Source: an uncultured Paracoccus sp.
Lineage (GTDB): Bacteria > Pseudomonadota > Alphaproteobacteria > Rhodobacterales > Rhodobacteraceae
DNA length: 64,000 nucleotides
Direction: 5' to 3'
NCBI RefSeq assembly: GCF_937873615.1
Contig: NZ_CALMYP010000017.1
Coordinates: 124,001 to 188,000, forward strand
Shown: positions 8,474 to 17,655 of the stretch, one piece after another
How positions within the stretch are numbered: position 1 is the first letter of the stretch
Layout of the letters: each line of letters begins with the position of its first letter
Made by a program: the position numbers and the translations under genes
Notes under the pieces: model-generated
Databases searched by the model: none
Told to the model about the DNA's origin: nothing
The model's input: only the letters and a program-made list of their open reading frames with translations

Positions 8474-9853
8474 ATGATGACCTTACTGCCCTATCTTACC
8501 GCCGCCGCTGCCCAGACAGCCGATGCCCCCGTTCCGCAAGACGGCGGGCCAAGCACGCTTGTCTGGACCTTCGGCATCGCCATCCTGTTCCTGCTGATCG
8601 GCTCGGCCTTCTTCTCGGGTTCGGAAACCGCACTCACTGCCGCCAGCCGCGCCAAGCTGCGCAACCGCGCCGACAAGGGCGATACCGGTGCCGAGACCGC
8701 CCTCGCCCTGACCCGCGACAGCGACCGGCTGATCGGGGCGATCCTGCTGGGCAACAATGTCATGAACATCCTCTCGGCCTCGCTGGCGACGGCGCTGTTC
8801 ACGACGCTGTTCGGTTCCCACGGGGTGGCCGTCGCGACAATGGTGATGACGGTTCTGGTGCTGATCTTCGCCGAGGTGATGCCCAAAACCTATGCCATCG
8901 CCAATCCGGAATCGCTGGCCTCGGTCGTGGCGCGTCCGATGTCGCTGGTGATGAAGGTGCTGTCGCCCATCGTCATGGTGGTGCGCGCCTTCGTGCGCGC
9001 CATCCTGCGGCTGTTCGGGCTACAGACCGATCCCGATGCGAACATGTTCTCGGTCCATGAGGAAATCGCCGGTGCCCTGACCATCGGCCACGAATCCGGC
9101 ACGGTCGAGAAAGAGGATCGCGACCGTCTGCTGGGCGCGCTCGATCTCGGCAATCGCAGCGTCGAGGAGATCATGAAGCACCGCTCGGAGATCCAGATGA
9201 TCGACGCCGCGCTCGATCCGGCGGCGATCCTCGACGCGGTGCTGTCCAGCCCCCATACCCGCCTGCCGGTCTATAAGGGCGAGCGCGAGAACGTGGTCGG
9301 CGTCATCCATGCCAAGGACGTGCTGCGCGCGATCCACAAATCCGCCTATGACGGCGAAGGCGACGCCGCCGATGCGGTGCGCGATTTCGACGTGATGTCG
9401 GTGGCGATGAAGCCCTATTTCGTGCCCGAGACCACGGCGCTGGATGAACAGATGCGGGCCTTCCTCAAGCGGCGTTCGCATTTCGCGCTTGTCGTCGATG
9501 AATACGGCGCGCTGCGCGGGCTGATCACGCTGGAAGACATCATCGAGGAAATCGTGGGCGAGATCGCCGACGAACACGACACCGAGGCCGCCCATGACCT
9601 GAAACCCGGACCGGGCGGCGATTACCTGATCGACGGGGCGATGACGATCCGCGACCTCAACCGCGCGCTCGACTGGAGTCTGCCCGACGAGGAGGCCAAT
9701 ACCGTCGCCGGTCTGGTCATCCACATGGCCCAGTCGATCCCGGCGCAGGGACAGGTCTTCTCGTTCCACGGCTATCGCTTCGAGGTCGTGACCCGGAAGG
9801 AGAACCGCATCACCAAGCTGCGCATCCGTCCGCTGGCTGGTCCGGCAGAGTAA
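8474..9853 (+). CDS. CNNM/CorC (HlyC) family transporter, CorB-like
   Basis: A 459-residue membrane protein. A DUF21 (CNNM) transmembrane domain covers about residues 30-200 (SAFFSGSETALTAASRAKLR, GNNVMNILSASLATAL, EVMPKTYA). A CBS pair lies at about 210-345, with a C-terminal CorC/HlyC-associated domain at about 365-450. The family has been linked to magnesium or cobalt homeostasis, and archaeal and bacterial CorB members transport magnesium. The label 'hemolysin' is historical. It starts seven bases after xerD and is probably cotranscribed. ATG 8477 is an equally possible start one codon later. Confidence 0.9.
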   Translation: MMTLLPYLTAAAAQTADAPVPQDGGPSTLVWTFGIAILFLLIGSAFFSGSETALTAASRAKLRNRADKGDTGAETALALTRDSDRLIGAILLGNNVMNILSASLATALFTTLFGSHGVAVATMVMTVLVLIFAEVMPKTYAIANPESLASVVARPMSLVMKVLSPIVMVVRAFVRAILRLFGLQTDPDANMFSVHEEIAGALTIGHESGTVEKEDRDRLLGALDLGNRSVEEIMKHRSEIQMIDAALDPAAILDAVLSSPHTRLPVYKGERENVVGVIHAKDVLRAIHKSAYDGEGDAADAVRDFDVMSVAMKPYFVPETTALDEQMRAFLKRRSHFALVVDEYGALRGLITLEDIIEEIVGEIADEHDTEAAHDLKPGPGGDYLIDGAMTIRDLNRALDWSLPDEEANTVAGLVIHMAQSIPAQGQVFSFHGYRFEVVTRKENRITKLRIRPLAGPAE

Positions 9854-9858
9854 CGGGA

Positions 9859-11532
9859 TCAGCCGGCGGCAAGCGCCTCGACCAAGGCAGGGCTGCGCCG
9901 GATTGCATTGGCGAAGATCTCGTCCCGGCGCATCATGAGATCATGATACCAGTCCCGCCGGGCGGCGACCTGCTGGGCCATCATGCGACTGTCTCGCACC
10001 TCGGCCCAGGCTGTCGCCGCAACCGGGTTGCGCAAGGCCGGGTCGGCTGCAAGTTCGATCAGCAGGCGCGACCAATCGCCGGGTTCACGGGTGATGAATC
10101 CATTCTCGCCATGCCGAATGGTGCCCTCATAGACCGCGGGTGAGCCGATCGCGATGGCCCCGCGGCTCGCAGCCTCAACCCATTTGACATCCGACTTGCC
10201 GAGCTCCTCGGGCAGCCCCTCCAGCGGCATCAGGCAGATATCGCAGCGCCCCATCAGGTCGAGATAGCGGTCATATTTCATCCTGCTCAGGAAATTCTTG
10301 TTCTCCGCCGGCAGCGCATCGAAAAAGGCGCGGTCATGGACGACCTCGAAACAGGCGTCGGGCAAGGCCGCAATGGACGGCGCGAATTCCGCCGCCAGTT
10401 CTGCTGTCCGGCTGCGGTTCAGCGCCCCGAACAGGACCCGCACGGCCCCCGCCCGATGCTGGCGCAGCGGGGGCAGTTGCCCGGCGACATTGGGAAAGAA
10501 CATGACCTCGGGATTGGATTTCCGAAATTGCTCTGCCAGCGAGGCGGTCGAAGTCTGCACGGCATGGGCAAGCGCGATATTACGCCGGTAAATCTCTGGC
10601 GTATCGTCGCGTTTGAGGACACGGGACACCAGCGTCGGATCGTCGTCATATTCGACAATCACCACAATCCCCCGCTTCTGACAGGATGCAACATAGTCCA
10701 CCAGCCGTTTGGGGTCGGATATGCGCGGTCGTTGCAGCAGCAGGACGCCCCCAGCCGATCCGACGTCCGGAACCTCGTATCGCTTGAAGACGGTAGTCAC
10801 ATGAAGCGAAGGCTCTGCCGACAGCGCTGTCGCGGGAATGCGTGTGCGCACCTCCATCCCCGCCGCGAGTTCGACCTGGTGGAACCGCATTGCCTTCTGA
10901 AAGCTGCCATCTTCCTCTGGCCTGGTGGCGACAGAGACGTAATGCGTGACCGCCAGCCTGGATTCCATTTGATCCGACTCGCAGCCGCTGGTCAGGCCGG
11001 CCTGCAACATGCCATCGAACCACTGCCGGTCCTGACCTGCCGGCATATGTTGCCGATGTCCGCGCACGCGCCGCAAGGTCAATCCGGCATCGGCCAGCAT
11101 ACCCGCCGCCCCGTCAGGCGTCAGCGCGTCACGCGATACCGCCTTTCCTTCCAGACGAGCACGCATCCGCAACCAGTGCACATCGTTCCGGTAAGAGGTA
11201 ACGAGATGTCCGCCCGGCCTCATTCGCGCCGAAAGCCGCCCCAGAAGCCGGGCCGGATCGTTCAGGGCGCCAAGCGTTTCATTGATGACGACAAGATCGA
11301 ACGGCCCGCCAATCCTGGATTTCGGCAATGTCTCGACACGTCCGTCGATGACCGCATCGACAATCTCCGGGTCAGCTGCACCGATGGCCGTAATCCGGGC
11401 GGTCGGGTTCAGCAGTCGATAGGCGCGCGCCAGCGCCGGGCCATCGCAGATCAGGACATCGCTGGCGGAGAGCGGCATCAATTCCAGAAGTTCCGGAATG
11501 AAGTCCATGTCGTCCGGCCTGTCGTCCTGCAT
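9859..11532 (-). CDS. Two-domain protein: SAM-dependent methyltransferase fused to a glycosyltransferase
   Basis: A 557-residue protein. Residues about 20-170 look like a class I methyltransferase (DVLICDGPALARAYR, FDLVVINETLGALND, RMRPGGHLVTSY). The remainder resembles a GT4-type glycosyltransferase (IVVIVEYDDDPTLVSRV, MFFPNVAGQLPPLR, VRVLFGALNRSRT, CDICLMPLEG, KWVEAASRGAIAIGSPAVY, HGENGFI), although the usual E-x7-E pattern is only partly clear. It probably modifies a surface glycan or lipid. The start is set at ATG 11532, just after the end of the ABC-F gene; ATG 11508 is possible. A longer reading would run into the coiled-coil end of the ABC-F gene and is rejected. Confidence 0.75.
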   Translation of the reverse strand: MQDDRPDDMDFIPELLELMPLSASDVLICDGPALARAYRLLNPTARITAIGAADPEIVDAVIDGRVETLPKSRIGGPFDLVVINETLGALNDPARLLGRLSARMRPGGHLVTSYRNDVHWLRMRARLEGKAVSRDALTPDGAAGMLADAGLTLRRVRGHRQHMPAGQDRQWFDGMLQAGLTSGCESDQMESRLAVTHYVSVATRPEEDGSFQKAMRFHQVELAAGMEVRTRIPATALSAEPSLHVTTVFKRYEVPDVGSAGGVLLLQRPRISDPKRLVDYVASCQKRGIVVIVEYDDDPTLVSRVLKRDDTPEIYRRNIALAHAVQTSTASLAEQFRKSNPEVMFFPNVAGQLPPLRQHRAGAVRVLFGALNRSRTAELAAEFAPSIAALPDACFEVVHDRAFFDALPAENKNFLSRMKYDRYLDLMGRCDICLMPLEGLPEELGKSDVKWVEAASRGAIAIGSPAVYEGTIRHGENGFITREPGDWSRLLIELAADPALRNPVAATAWAEVRDSRMMAQQVAARRDWYHDLMMRRDEIFANAIRRSPALVEALAAG

Positions 11533-11569
11533 CCATTTCTCTCCGCATCGGATCGCGAGGGGCGCGACC

Positions 11570-13384
11570 TCAGCCCGCCTTTTCGGCCAGAAGCAGCCAT
11601 TCTTCCTCGGCTGCGTCAAGCGCCGCCTGACGCTCGGCCAAAGCTTCGGTTGCCTTCTGCGCCTTGGCCGGGGCCTCGGCATAGACCGCCGCGTCCGAGA
11701 GGAATTCGGACAGCCTCGCGATCTCGGCCTCCAGCCGCTCGATCAGCGCCGGCAGCGCCTCCAGCCGGTGCTTCTCGGTAAAACTCAGCCCGGATTTCTG
11801 CGCCCGCGCGGGCTCGGGCGCCGGTGTCTCGGCGGGGCGCGGCTGTGCGGCACGGGCGGCAATCGGGGCGGCGTCGGGGGCGCGTTGCGCGCGATAATCC
11901 GACCACCCGCCGGGATAGATCGTGGCCCGGCCGTCGCCGTCCATCGCCACGGTCGATGTCGCCACGCGGTCGATGAAATCGCGGTCATGGCTGACCAGCA
12001 GCACGGTGCCGTCGTAATCGCCCAGGATATCCTGCAGAAGGTCCAGCGTTTCCACGTCCAGATCGTTGGTCGGCTCGTCAAGCACCAGCAGGTTCGAAGG
12101 CCGCGCCATGATCCGCGCCAGCAGCAGCCGCGCCTTCTCGCCCCCTGAAAGGCTGCCGACAGGGGCGCGCATCTGCGCATCGTCGAACAGGAAATCCTTC
12201 AGATAACCCACGACATGACGCGGCGTGCCGCGCACCATGACCTGATCCGAACGCCCCGACACCGCCATGCCCGGATCGGTGGTCATCGCGTCCCAGAGGC
12301 TGAGATCGGGATTGATGGCGCTGCGCGCCTGATCGAAGACCGCGATGTCCAGATTGGTGCCATGGCTGACAGAGCCGGCATCAGGGGCGATCTCGCCGGT
12401 CAGCATCTTGATCAGCGTGGTCTTTCCGACCCCGTTCGGGCCGACAAACGCCACCCGGTCGCCGCGCAGAACGCGCAGATCGATAGGTTTCAGGATCGTC
12501 CGATCCCCGAAGGATTTCGCGATCCCCTGCGCCTCGATCACCCGCTTGCCCGATTGCGGCCCGGCATCGAGCGCCATCGCCGCCGTGCCCTGACGGCGGA
12601 TCTGGGCGGCGCGTTCGGCGCGCAGATCCTGCAACGCCCGCACCCGTCCCATATTGCGCTTCCGCCGGGCGCTGATCCCTTCGACGGCCCAACGCGCCTC
12701 GGCCTTGATCTTGCGGTCGAGCTTGTGGCGGGCCTCGTCCTCGGCTGCCCAGGTGGTTTCGCGCCATTCCTCGAACGCGTCGAAGCCCTTGTCCTGGCGG
12801 CGCACCTCGCCCCGGTCGATCCACAGCGTCGCACGCGTCAGCGCGCGCAGGAAGGCGCGGTCATGGCTGATCAGCACGAAGGCGGCGCGGGTCTGGGACA
12901 ACTGCTCTTCCAGCCAGCCGATGGCCTCGATATCCAGATGGTTGGTCGGCTCGTCCAGCAGCATCAGGTCCGGCGCCTCGGCCAGAAGCCGTGCCAGCGC
13001 CGCCCGCCGCCGTTCCCCGCCCGAGGCGGTCTCGACCGGGCGGGCAGCGTCGAATTTCAGCCCTTCGGCAGCCATCTCGACCCGGTAGGTCTCGCCCGCC
13101 GGCAGGCTGGCACTGGCGAAATCGCCAAGCGTGGCAAAGCCCGACAGGTCCGGGTCCTGCTCCATGTAACCGACGCTGATCCCGGCAGGGGTAATGACCT
13201 CGCCCCGGTCCGGCTCGACCAGACCCGCCATGACCTTCATCAGCGTCGACTTGCCCGAGCCGTTGCGCCCGACAAGCGCCACCCGGTCGCCCGGCTGGAT
13301 GGTCATGTTCAAATCGTCGAAGACCGGATTGCCGCCGAAGGTCAGCGAGATATCGGTCAGTTGAAGGATCGGTGCGCGTGCCAT
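11570..13384 (-). CDS. uup: ABC-F family ATPase, Uup type
   Basis: A 604-residue soluble protein with two ABC domains. The first has Walker A at residues 39-46 (GRNGSGKS) and the signature TASGGERRRAALARLL. The second has GPNGVGKTT and SLSGGEKARLLLARI with LLVLDEPTNDLD. An arginine-rich linker (about 225-285) joins them. The C-terminal 90 residues form a charged coiled coil, which marks Uup rather than EttA. Uup acts on ribosomes or branched DNA and limits precise transposon excision. It has no membrane domain, so it is not a transporter. The next minus-strand gene begins 37 bases downstream. Confidence 0.88.
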   Translation of the reverse strand: MARAPILQLTDISLTFGGNPVFDDLNMTIQPGDRVALVGRNGSGKSTLMKVMAGLVEPDRGEVITPAGISVGYMEQDPDLSGFATLGDFASASLPAGETYRVEMAAEGLKFDAARPVETASGGERRRAALARLLAEAPDLMLLDEPTNHLDIEAIGWLEEQLSQTRAAFVLISHDRAFLRALTRATLWIDRGEVRRQDKGFDAFEEWRETTWAAEDEARHKLDRKIKAEARWAVEGISARRKRNMGRVRALQDLRAERAAQIRRQGTAAMALDAGPQSGKRVIEAQGIAKSFGDRTILKPIDLRVLRGDRVAFVGPNGVGKTTLIKMLTGEIAPDAGSVSHGTNLDIAVFDQARSAINPDLSLWDAMTTDPGMAVSGRSDQVMVRGTPRHVVGYLKDFLFDDAQMRAPVGSLSGGEKARLLLARIMARPSNLLVLDEPTNDLDVETLDLLQDILGDYDGTVLLVSHDRDFIDRVATSTVAMDGDGRATIYPGGWSDYRAQRAPDAAPIAARAAQPRPAETPAPEPARAQKSGLSFTEKHRLEALPALIERLEAEIARLSEFLSDAAVYAEAPAKAQKATEALAERQAALDAAEEEWLLLAEKAG

Positions 13385-13496
13385 GGCGCGCAGTTACCCC
13401 TCCGCCCCGGTGCCGTCAATCGGCGCGGGCAAGACACAGCGGCTTGCACCGGCGGCGCAGATGCGCTGATCTGCCCGGAACGCGAAAGGGGGCCGC

Positions 13497-14432
13497 ATGG
13501 CACGCAAGATCATCATCGACACCGATCCCGGACAGGATGACGCCGTGGCGATCCTGCTGGCGCTCGCCTCGCCCGAGATCGAGGTGCTGGGCATCACCAC
13601 CGTGGCCGGCAATGTGCCGCTGCCGCTGACCACGCGCAATGCCCGGCTGATCGTGGGGCTTTGCGGGCGCGAGGTGCCGATCCATGCCGGCAGCGATGCG
13701 CCCCTGCAACGCAAGCTGGTCACGGCGGAATATGTCCATGGCAAGACCGGCCTCGACGGGATCGACCTTGGCGAGCCGACCGTGCCGCTGAGTGGCGAGG
13801 ACGGCGTGGGCTTCATCATCGACACCCTGCGCCGCGAAGCGCCGGGCACGGTCACGCTGGTGCCCATCGGGCCCCTGACCAATATCGCCACCGCCTTCGC
13901 CCGCGCCCCCGACATCGTATCGCGCGTCCAGCAGATCGTGCTGATGGGCGGCGCCTATTTCGAGGTCGGCAATGTCACCCCGGCCGCCGAGTTCAACATC
14001 TATGTCGATCCCGAAGCGGCGGCGGCGGTCTTTGCCTCGGGCGTCGATCTGGTGGTGATGCCGCTCGACGTGACCCACAAGGCGCTGACCTCGGCCGATT
14101 GGGTGGCGGGGATGCGCGCGCTCGGCAACCGCGCCGGTCAGGCCGTGGCCGGCTGGACCGATTTCTTCGAGCGCTACGACCGGGAGAAATACGGCGCTCA
14201 TGGCGCGCCGCTGCACGACCCCTGCACCATCGCCTTCCTGATCCGGCCCGATCTGTTTTCGGGGCGGCGGATCAATGTCGAGATCGAGACGACAGGCCAG
14301 TTCACCACCGGCATGACCGTGGCCGACTGGTGGGGCGTAAGCGGGCGCGCGGCGAATGCGCTGTTCATCCGCGACATCGACCGCGACGGCTTCTTCGCCT
14401 TGCTGACGGAACGGATCGCCGCCCTGCCCTGA
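13497..14432 (+). CDS. Inosine-uridine preferring nucleoside hydrolase
   Basis: A 311-residue enzyme of the IUNH family that splits ribonucleosides into base and ribose. The calcium-binding DTDPGQDDA motif is at residues 8-16. Further family blocks are ITTVAGNVPL, VPIGPLTNIATAF, IVLMGGAYFEVGN, AEFNIYVDPEAA and LHDPCTIAFL. There is no signal peptide, so it is cytoplasmic. AAAGGGGG lies about five bases before the ATG. It is divergent from the ABC-F gene and convergent with the skp-like gene, so it appears to be transcribed alone. Confidence 0.93.
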   Translation: MARKIIIDTDPGQDDAVAILLALASPEIEVLGITTVAGNVPLPLTTRNARLIVGLCGREVPIHAGSDAPLQRKLVTAEYVHGKTGLDGIDLGEPTVPLSGEDGVGFIIDTLRREAPGTVTLVPIGPLTNIATAFARAPDIVSRVQQIVLMGGAYFEVGNVTPAAEFNIYVDPEAAAAVFASGVDLVVMPLDVTHKALTSADWVAGMRALGNRAGQAVAGWTDFFERYDREKYGAHGAPLHDPCTIAFLIRPDLFSGRRINVEIETTGQFTTGMTVADWWGVSGRAANALFIRDIDRDGFFALLTERIAALP

Positions 14433-14436
14433 CGCC

Positions 14437-15210
14437 TCAGGGCGTCGTTTCCGGGCGGCGCGGCGGGGGCATGTCGACCAGTGGGATCGACGCGGCATCG
14501 CCCCCGTCATCCGACGCCTCGGCCGGCAGGTCCGGCAGCGCGCCGCCATCGCCAACCTCGGCATTCATCCGTTCGACCAATGCCTCGGTGATATCGACGG
14601 CATTGACCGCCACCAGCACTTGCCGACGGTCCAGCACGACGCCCGCCCTGCGGTCCTGCATGATCGCGGCGATCAGCGGCAGCGAGGCTTCCACAAAGGC
14701 ATTGCGATCCGCTTGCGCACGGTTTCCCAGATCGATCGCCGCCTGCCGCCGCTCGCGGCGGACATTCTGGGCACGGGTATCGAAGGCTTCCGCCCGCGCG
14801 CGAAACTCTGCCGGGGTCAGGCCGTCGCGCTCTGCAGCAAGCGCCTGCTCCTCGGAAACGAGCTGATCCTCCATCCGGGCATTCTCGGCCTCTATCTCAT
14901 AGGCGGCGGCCTCGATATCGCGCTGCGCACGATCACCCCAGTCCGAGGAGACATAGGCCTGATCCACGTCTAGAACCAGCACCGCCAGGGCATGTGGCTC
15001 GGCCTGTCCGGAAAGCGTGGTGACGGCGCCTGAACTCGCGGCCTCGGGCAAGGTCGGCATACGACGCCGCTCCTCACCCTCCACCTGCGCCTGAACCTGC
15101 GCGATCACCGGCAGATCGGTTGGCGCGGCGGTCTGTGCGGCGCCAATCAACGGCCAGCCGATCAGCATCAGGCCTGATGCAAACCGGACTGTCAGCCGCC
15201 GCAATCCCAT
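14437..15210 (-). CDS. OmpH/Skp-family periplasmic chaperone
   Basis: A 257-residue exported protein, longer than E. coli Skp (161). The signal peptide is residues 1-25, ending GAAQ. The central part (about 75-205) has the Skp pattern: ALAVLVLDVDQAYVSSDWG, then a long charged helical hairpin, then AIMQDRRAGVVLDRRQVL and VDITEALVERMNA. A Pro/Asp-rich C-terminal tail follows. The start overlaps the bamA stop (TGATG at 15210), so it is coupled to bamA, the usual Skp position. It would carry unfolded outer-membrane proteins to the BAM complex. Confidence 0.85.
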   Translation of the reverse strand: MGLRRLTVRFASGLMLIGWPLIGAAQTAAPTDLPVIAQVQAQVEGEERRRMPTLPEAASSGAVTTLSGQAEPHALAVLVLDVDQAYVSSDWGDRAQRDIEAAAYEIEAENARMEDQLVSEEQALAAERDGLTPAEFRARAEAFDTRAQNVRRERRQAAIDLGNRAQADRNAFVEASLPLIAAIMQDRRAGVVLDRRQVLVAVNAVDITEALVERMNAEVGDGGALPDLPAEASDDGGDAASIPLVDMPPPRRPETTP

Positions 15211-17552
15211 CAGAACCTGGTCGAGATGGTCAGGTCGAAGTTCTGTTCCTCGTCGTAATCCTCTTTCTCGACCGCTTTCGAGAAGTTCATACGCAAGGGA
15301 CCGATGGGCGTGGTCCAGAACAGCGAGACACCGACCGCCGCACGAACATGCATGTCATCGTCGATCTCATAGGTGGTGCCATCATAGGCACGCGCCGTCT
15401 TCGTATCGAGCCCCCAGATCGAGCCGACATCGGCGAAGACACCGCCGGTCAGGCCATATTCCTCGGGGAAGCCAATCGGAAACTGAGCTTCGGCACGCGC
15501 GACCCAGAAATAGTTGCCGCCAAGCGCGTCCTCGTTCGGCGCCACGTTATCGCGCGGCCCGATGCCGTTGGATTCAAACCCGCGTATCCGCTGGCCACCG
15601 AAACGGTCGATCACCCGGCTGGACTGATCGTCGAGCATATGGACCGCACCCGCCTCAAGCTCGGCCCTGAGGGTGACGTTGGGACGCCATGCGGTCGATT
15701 CGATGCCCGCCGACAGAACCGAGGTGACCGATTTCACATCGCCGCCGACGCCCGCGAAATCCTGGGTAAAGGACAGCTTGGTCGCCGTGCGCGGGTTCAG
15801 CCCGACGCGACGGCTGTCATAGCTGTAACGATAGCCAAGCGCCGAGGTGACGCGGCCGCCTTCCTCATCCACGAGGATCGACGACGAGCCGTCGAGTTCG
15901 CCCGTCTCCGGGTCCTCAGTGATCGGATCGACATCGCGGATCGTATCCTTGGCAAGCTTGTAATGCAGGTCCAGCCGGCCCGAGGCGGAAACCGGGAACT
16001 CGATCCCCGTTTGCAGCCCGACAGAGCGGGTATCGAATTTCGAGTTGTCGTTGTCGGTCTCGCGATACCAGACCCCGAAACTATAGCGCAGATCGCGACC
16101 CAGGAAAGCCGGCTCGGCAAAGCTGAGCGCGCCCGAGCGAGAGCCCTTGGTGGTCGACAGGTTGAAGGCAACCTCTTGCCCACGGCCAAGGAAATTCCGC
16201 TCTGACAGGCCGAAATTCAGACCGACGCCGGAACTCTTGCCATAGCTGGCGCCGAATTCCAGCGTCCCGGTCGGCTGTTCCTCGACGTTCACATCGACGA
16301 TGATCTGCTGCGGGCTGGAGCCTTCGCGGGTATCGACCTGCGCATCCGCGAAATAGCCGAGCGCGCGGATGCGTTCAGCCGAGTTGCGGATCTCGCGCGG
16401 GTTGAAGGGGTCGCCCTCGACAGTCTGGAACTGACGGCGGATGACCTCGTCCAGCGTCGTGGTATTGCCCTCGATGTCGATCCGCTCGACGAAGACACGC
16501 GGGCCACGGGTCAGCGCGAAGGTCAGGTCCAGCGTCTGATTACGCGGGTTGCGGGTCACGCGCGGCTCGATATTGACGAAATCGAGGCCCTGCTGCAGGG
16601 CGATGGTCTCCATCCGGCGGATGGTGACATCGACGATCTCGGGCGAATACCAGGCGCCCTGACGGACACGGTTCTGGGCCTCGAAGGCGGCGGCATCGAC
16701 GCCGGCAATCTCGGACACGGTGGTGACATTGCCAAAGCGATAGCGCGGGCCTTCGGTAATGGCGAAGGTAACGAAATAGGCGTCGCGTTCACGGCTCAGT
16801 TCCGGTGCCGCGCCCTGAACCTGAAAATCGGCATAGCCCTGCGAGCGATAGAAATCGGTCAGCAGCTTTTCATCAAGCGCCAGACGCTCGGGGTTGTAGG
16901 TATCGGACTGAATGAAGGTGCGCAGGATGCCGGCCTGCTTGGTGGCCAGCACATTGCGCAACCGGCGATCGGAAAAGGCGCGGTTGCCGGTGAAGCCGAC
17001 ACGCTCGATCTCGGTCACATCGCCTTCGCGGACCTCGAAGACCAGATCAACGCGGTTGCCGTTGCGCGGGATGATCTTGGGCGTCACCCGCGCCGCCAGG
17101 CGGCCCTGCGCGGAATAGGCCTGAGCAATGGCCGCCGCATCTGCCTCGGCCTGTGCCGGCGAATAGACCCGGCGGGCCTGGGACTGGGTCGCCTCGGCCA
17201 GAATATCGTCCTTGATGCGACGGTTGCCCTCGAAACTGATCTGGTTGATCGTCGGCCATTCCTTGACCCGGATCACCAGCGTATTGCCCTGCGGCTGAAC
17301 CTCGACGCTTTCGAACAGGCCGGAATTCTGCAGGCGTTGCAGCGCGTCGTTCACGTCGCCGGCCGAAACCTCGCCGCCATTCACGATATTGGCGAAGGAG
17401 ATGATGGTCTCTGGTTCGATCCGCTCATTGCCCTCGATACGAACCTGAGTGAAGACAAAGGCATAGGCCGGTGCCGGCACGGACAAGCTGCCTAGCCCGC
17501 CGGCCAGGCCCGCGATCAGCGCCACCGCGCAAGTGCTGCGTTTGATACTCAT
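15210..17552 (-). CDS. bamA: Outer membrane protein assembly factor BamA
   Basis: A 780-residue Omp85 protein, the central subunit of the machine that inserts beta-barrel proteins in the outer membrane. The signal peptide runs to about residue 31. Five POTRA domains cover about 32-430, recognisable by repeats such as IRVEGNERIEPETI-like starts (VRIEGNERIEPETI, ISFEGNRRIKDDIL, VGFTGNRAFSDRRL, IDIEGNTTTLDEVI). A 16-strand barrel covers about 435-780, with lid-lock residues near QRIRGFESNGIGPRD, and ends with a C-terminal phenylalanine (ISTRF). It lies downstream of rseP and is coupled to the skp-like gene. Confidence 0.96.
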   Translation of the reverse strand: MSIKRSTCAVALIAGLAGGLGSLSVPAPAYAFVFTQVRIEGNERIEPETIISFANIVNGGEVSAGDVNDALQRLQNSGLFESVEVQPQGNTLVIRVKEWPTINQISFEGNRRIKDDILAEATQSQARRVYSPAQAEADAAAIAQAYSAQGRLAARVTPKIIPRNGNRVDLVFEVREGDVTEIERVGFTGNRAFSDRRLRNVLATKQAGILRTFIQSDTYNPERLALDEKLLTDFYRSQGYADFQVQGAAPELSRERDAYFVTFAITEGPRYRFGNVTTVSEIAGVDAAAFEAQNRVRQGAWYSPEIVDVTIRRMETIALQQGLDFVNIEPRVTRNPRNQTLDLTFALTRGPRVFVERIDIEGNTTTLDEVIRRQFQTVEGDPFNPREIRNSAERIRALGYFADAQVDTREGSSPQQIIVDVNVEEQPTGTLEFGASYGKSSGVGLNFGLSERNFLGRGQEVAFNLSTTKGSRSGALSFAEPAFLGRDLRYSFGVWYRETDNDNSKFDTRSVGLQTGIEFPVSASGRLDLHYKLAKDTIRDVDPITEDPETGELDGSSSILVDEEGGRVTSALGYRYSYDSRRVGLNPRTATKLSFTQDFAGVGGDVKSVTSVLSAGIESTAWRPNVTLRAELEAGAVHMLDDQSSRVIDRFGGQRIRGFESNGIGPRDNVAPNEDALGGNYFWVARAEAQFPIGFPEEYGLTGGVFADVGSIWGLDTKTARAYDGTTYEIDDDMHVRAAVGVSLFWTTPIGPLRMNFSKAVEKEDYDEEQNFDLTISTRF

Positions 17553-17655
17553 ACTGCCTGCCCCTCACAATTTGGCTTTGGCGCCCTTTAGCACCTATTT
17601 TGCTGCCGAATCTACAGGGATCGGGCTGATGGTGTCAAAACCCGATTTGCCTTTC

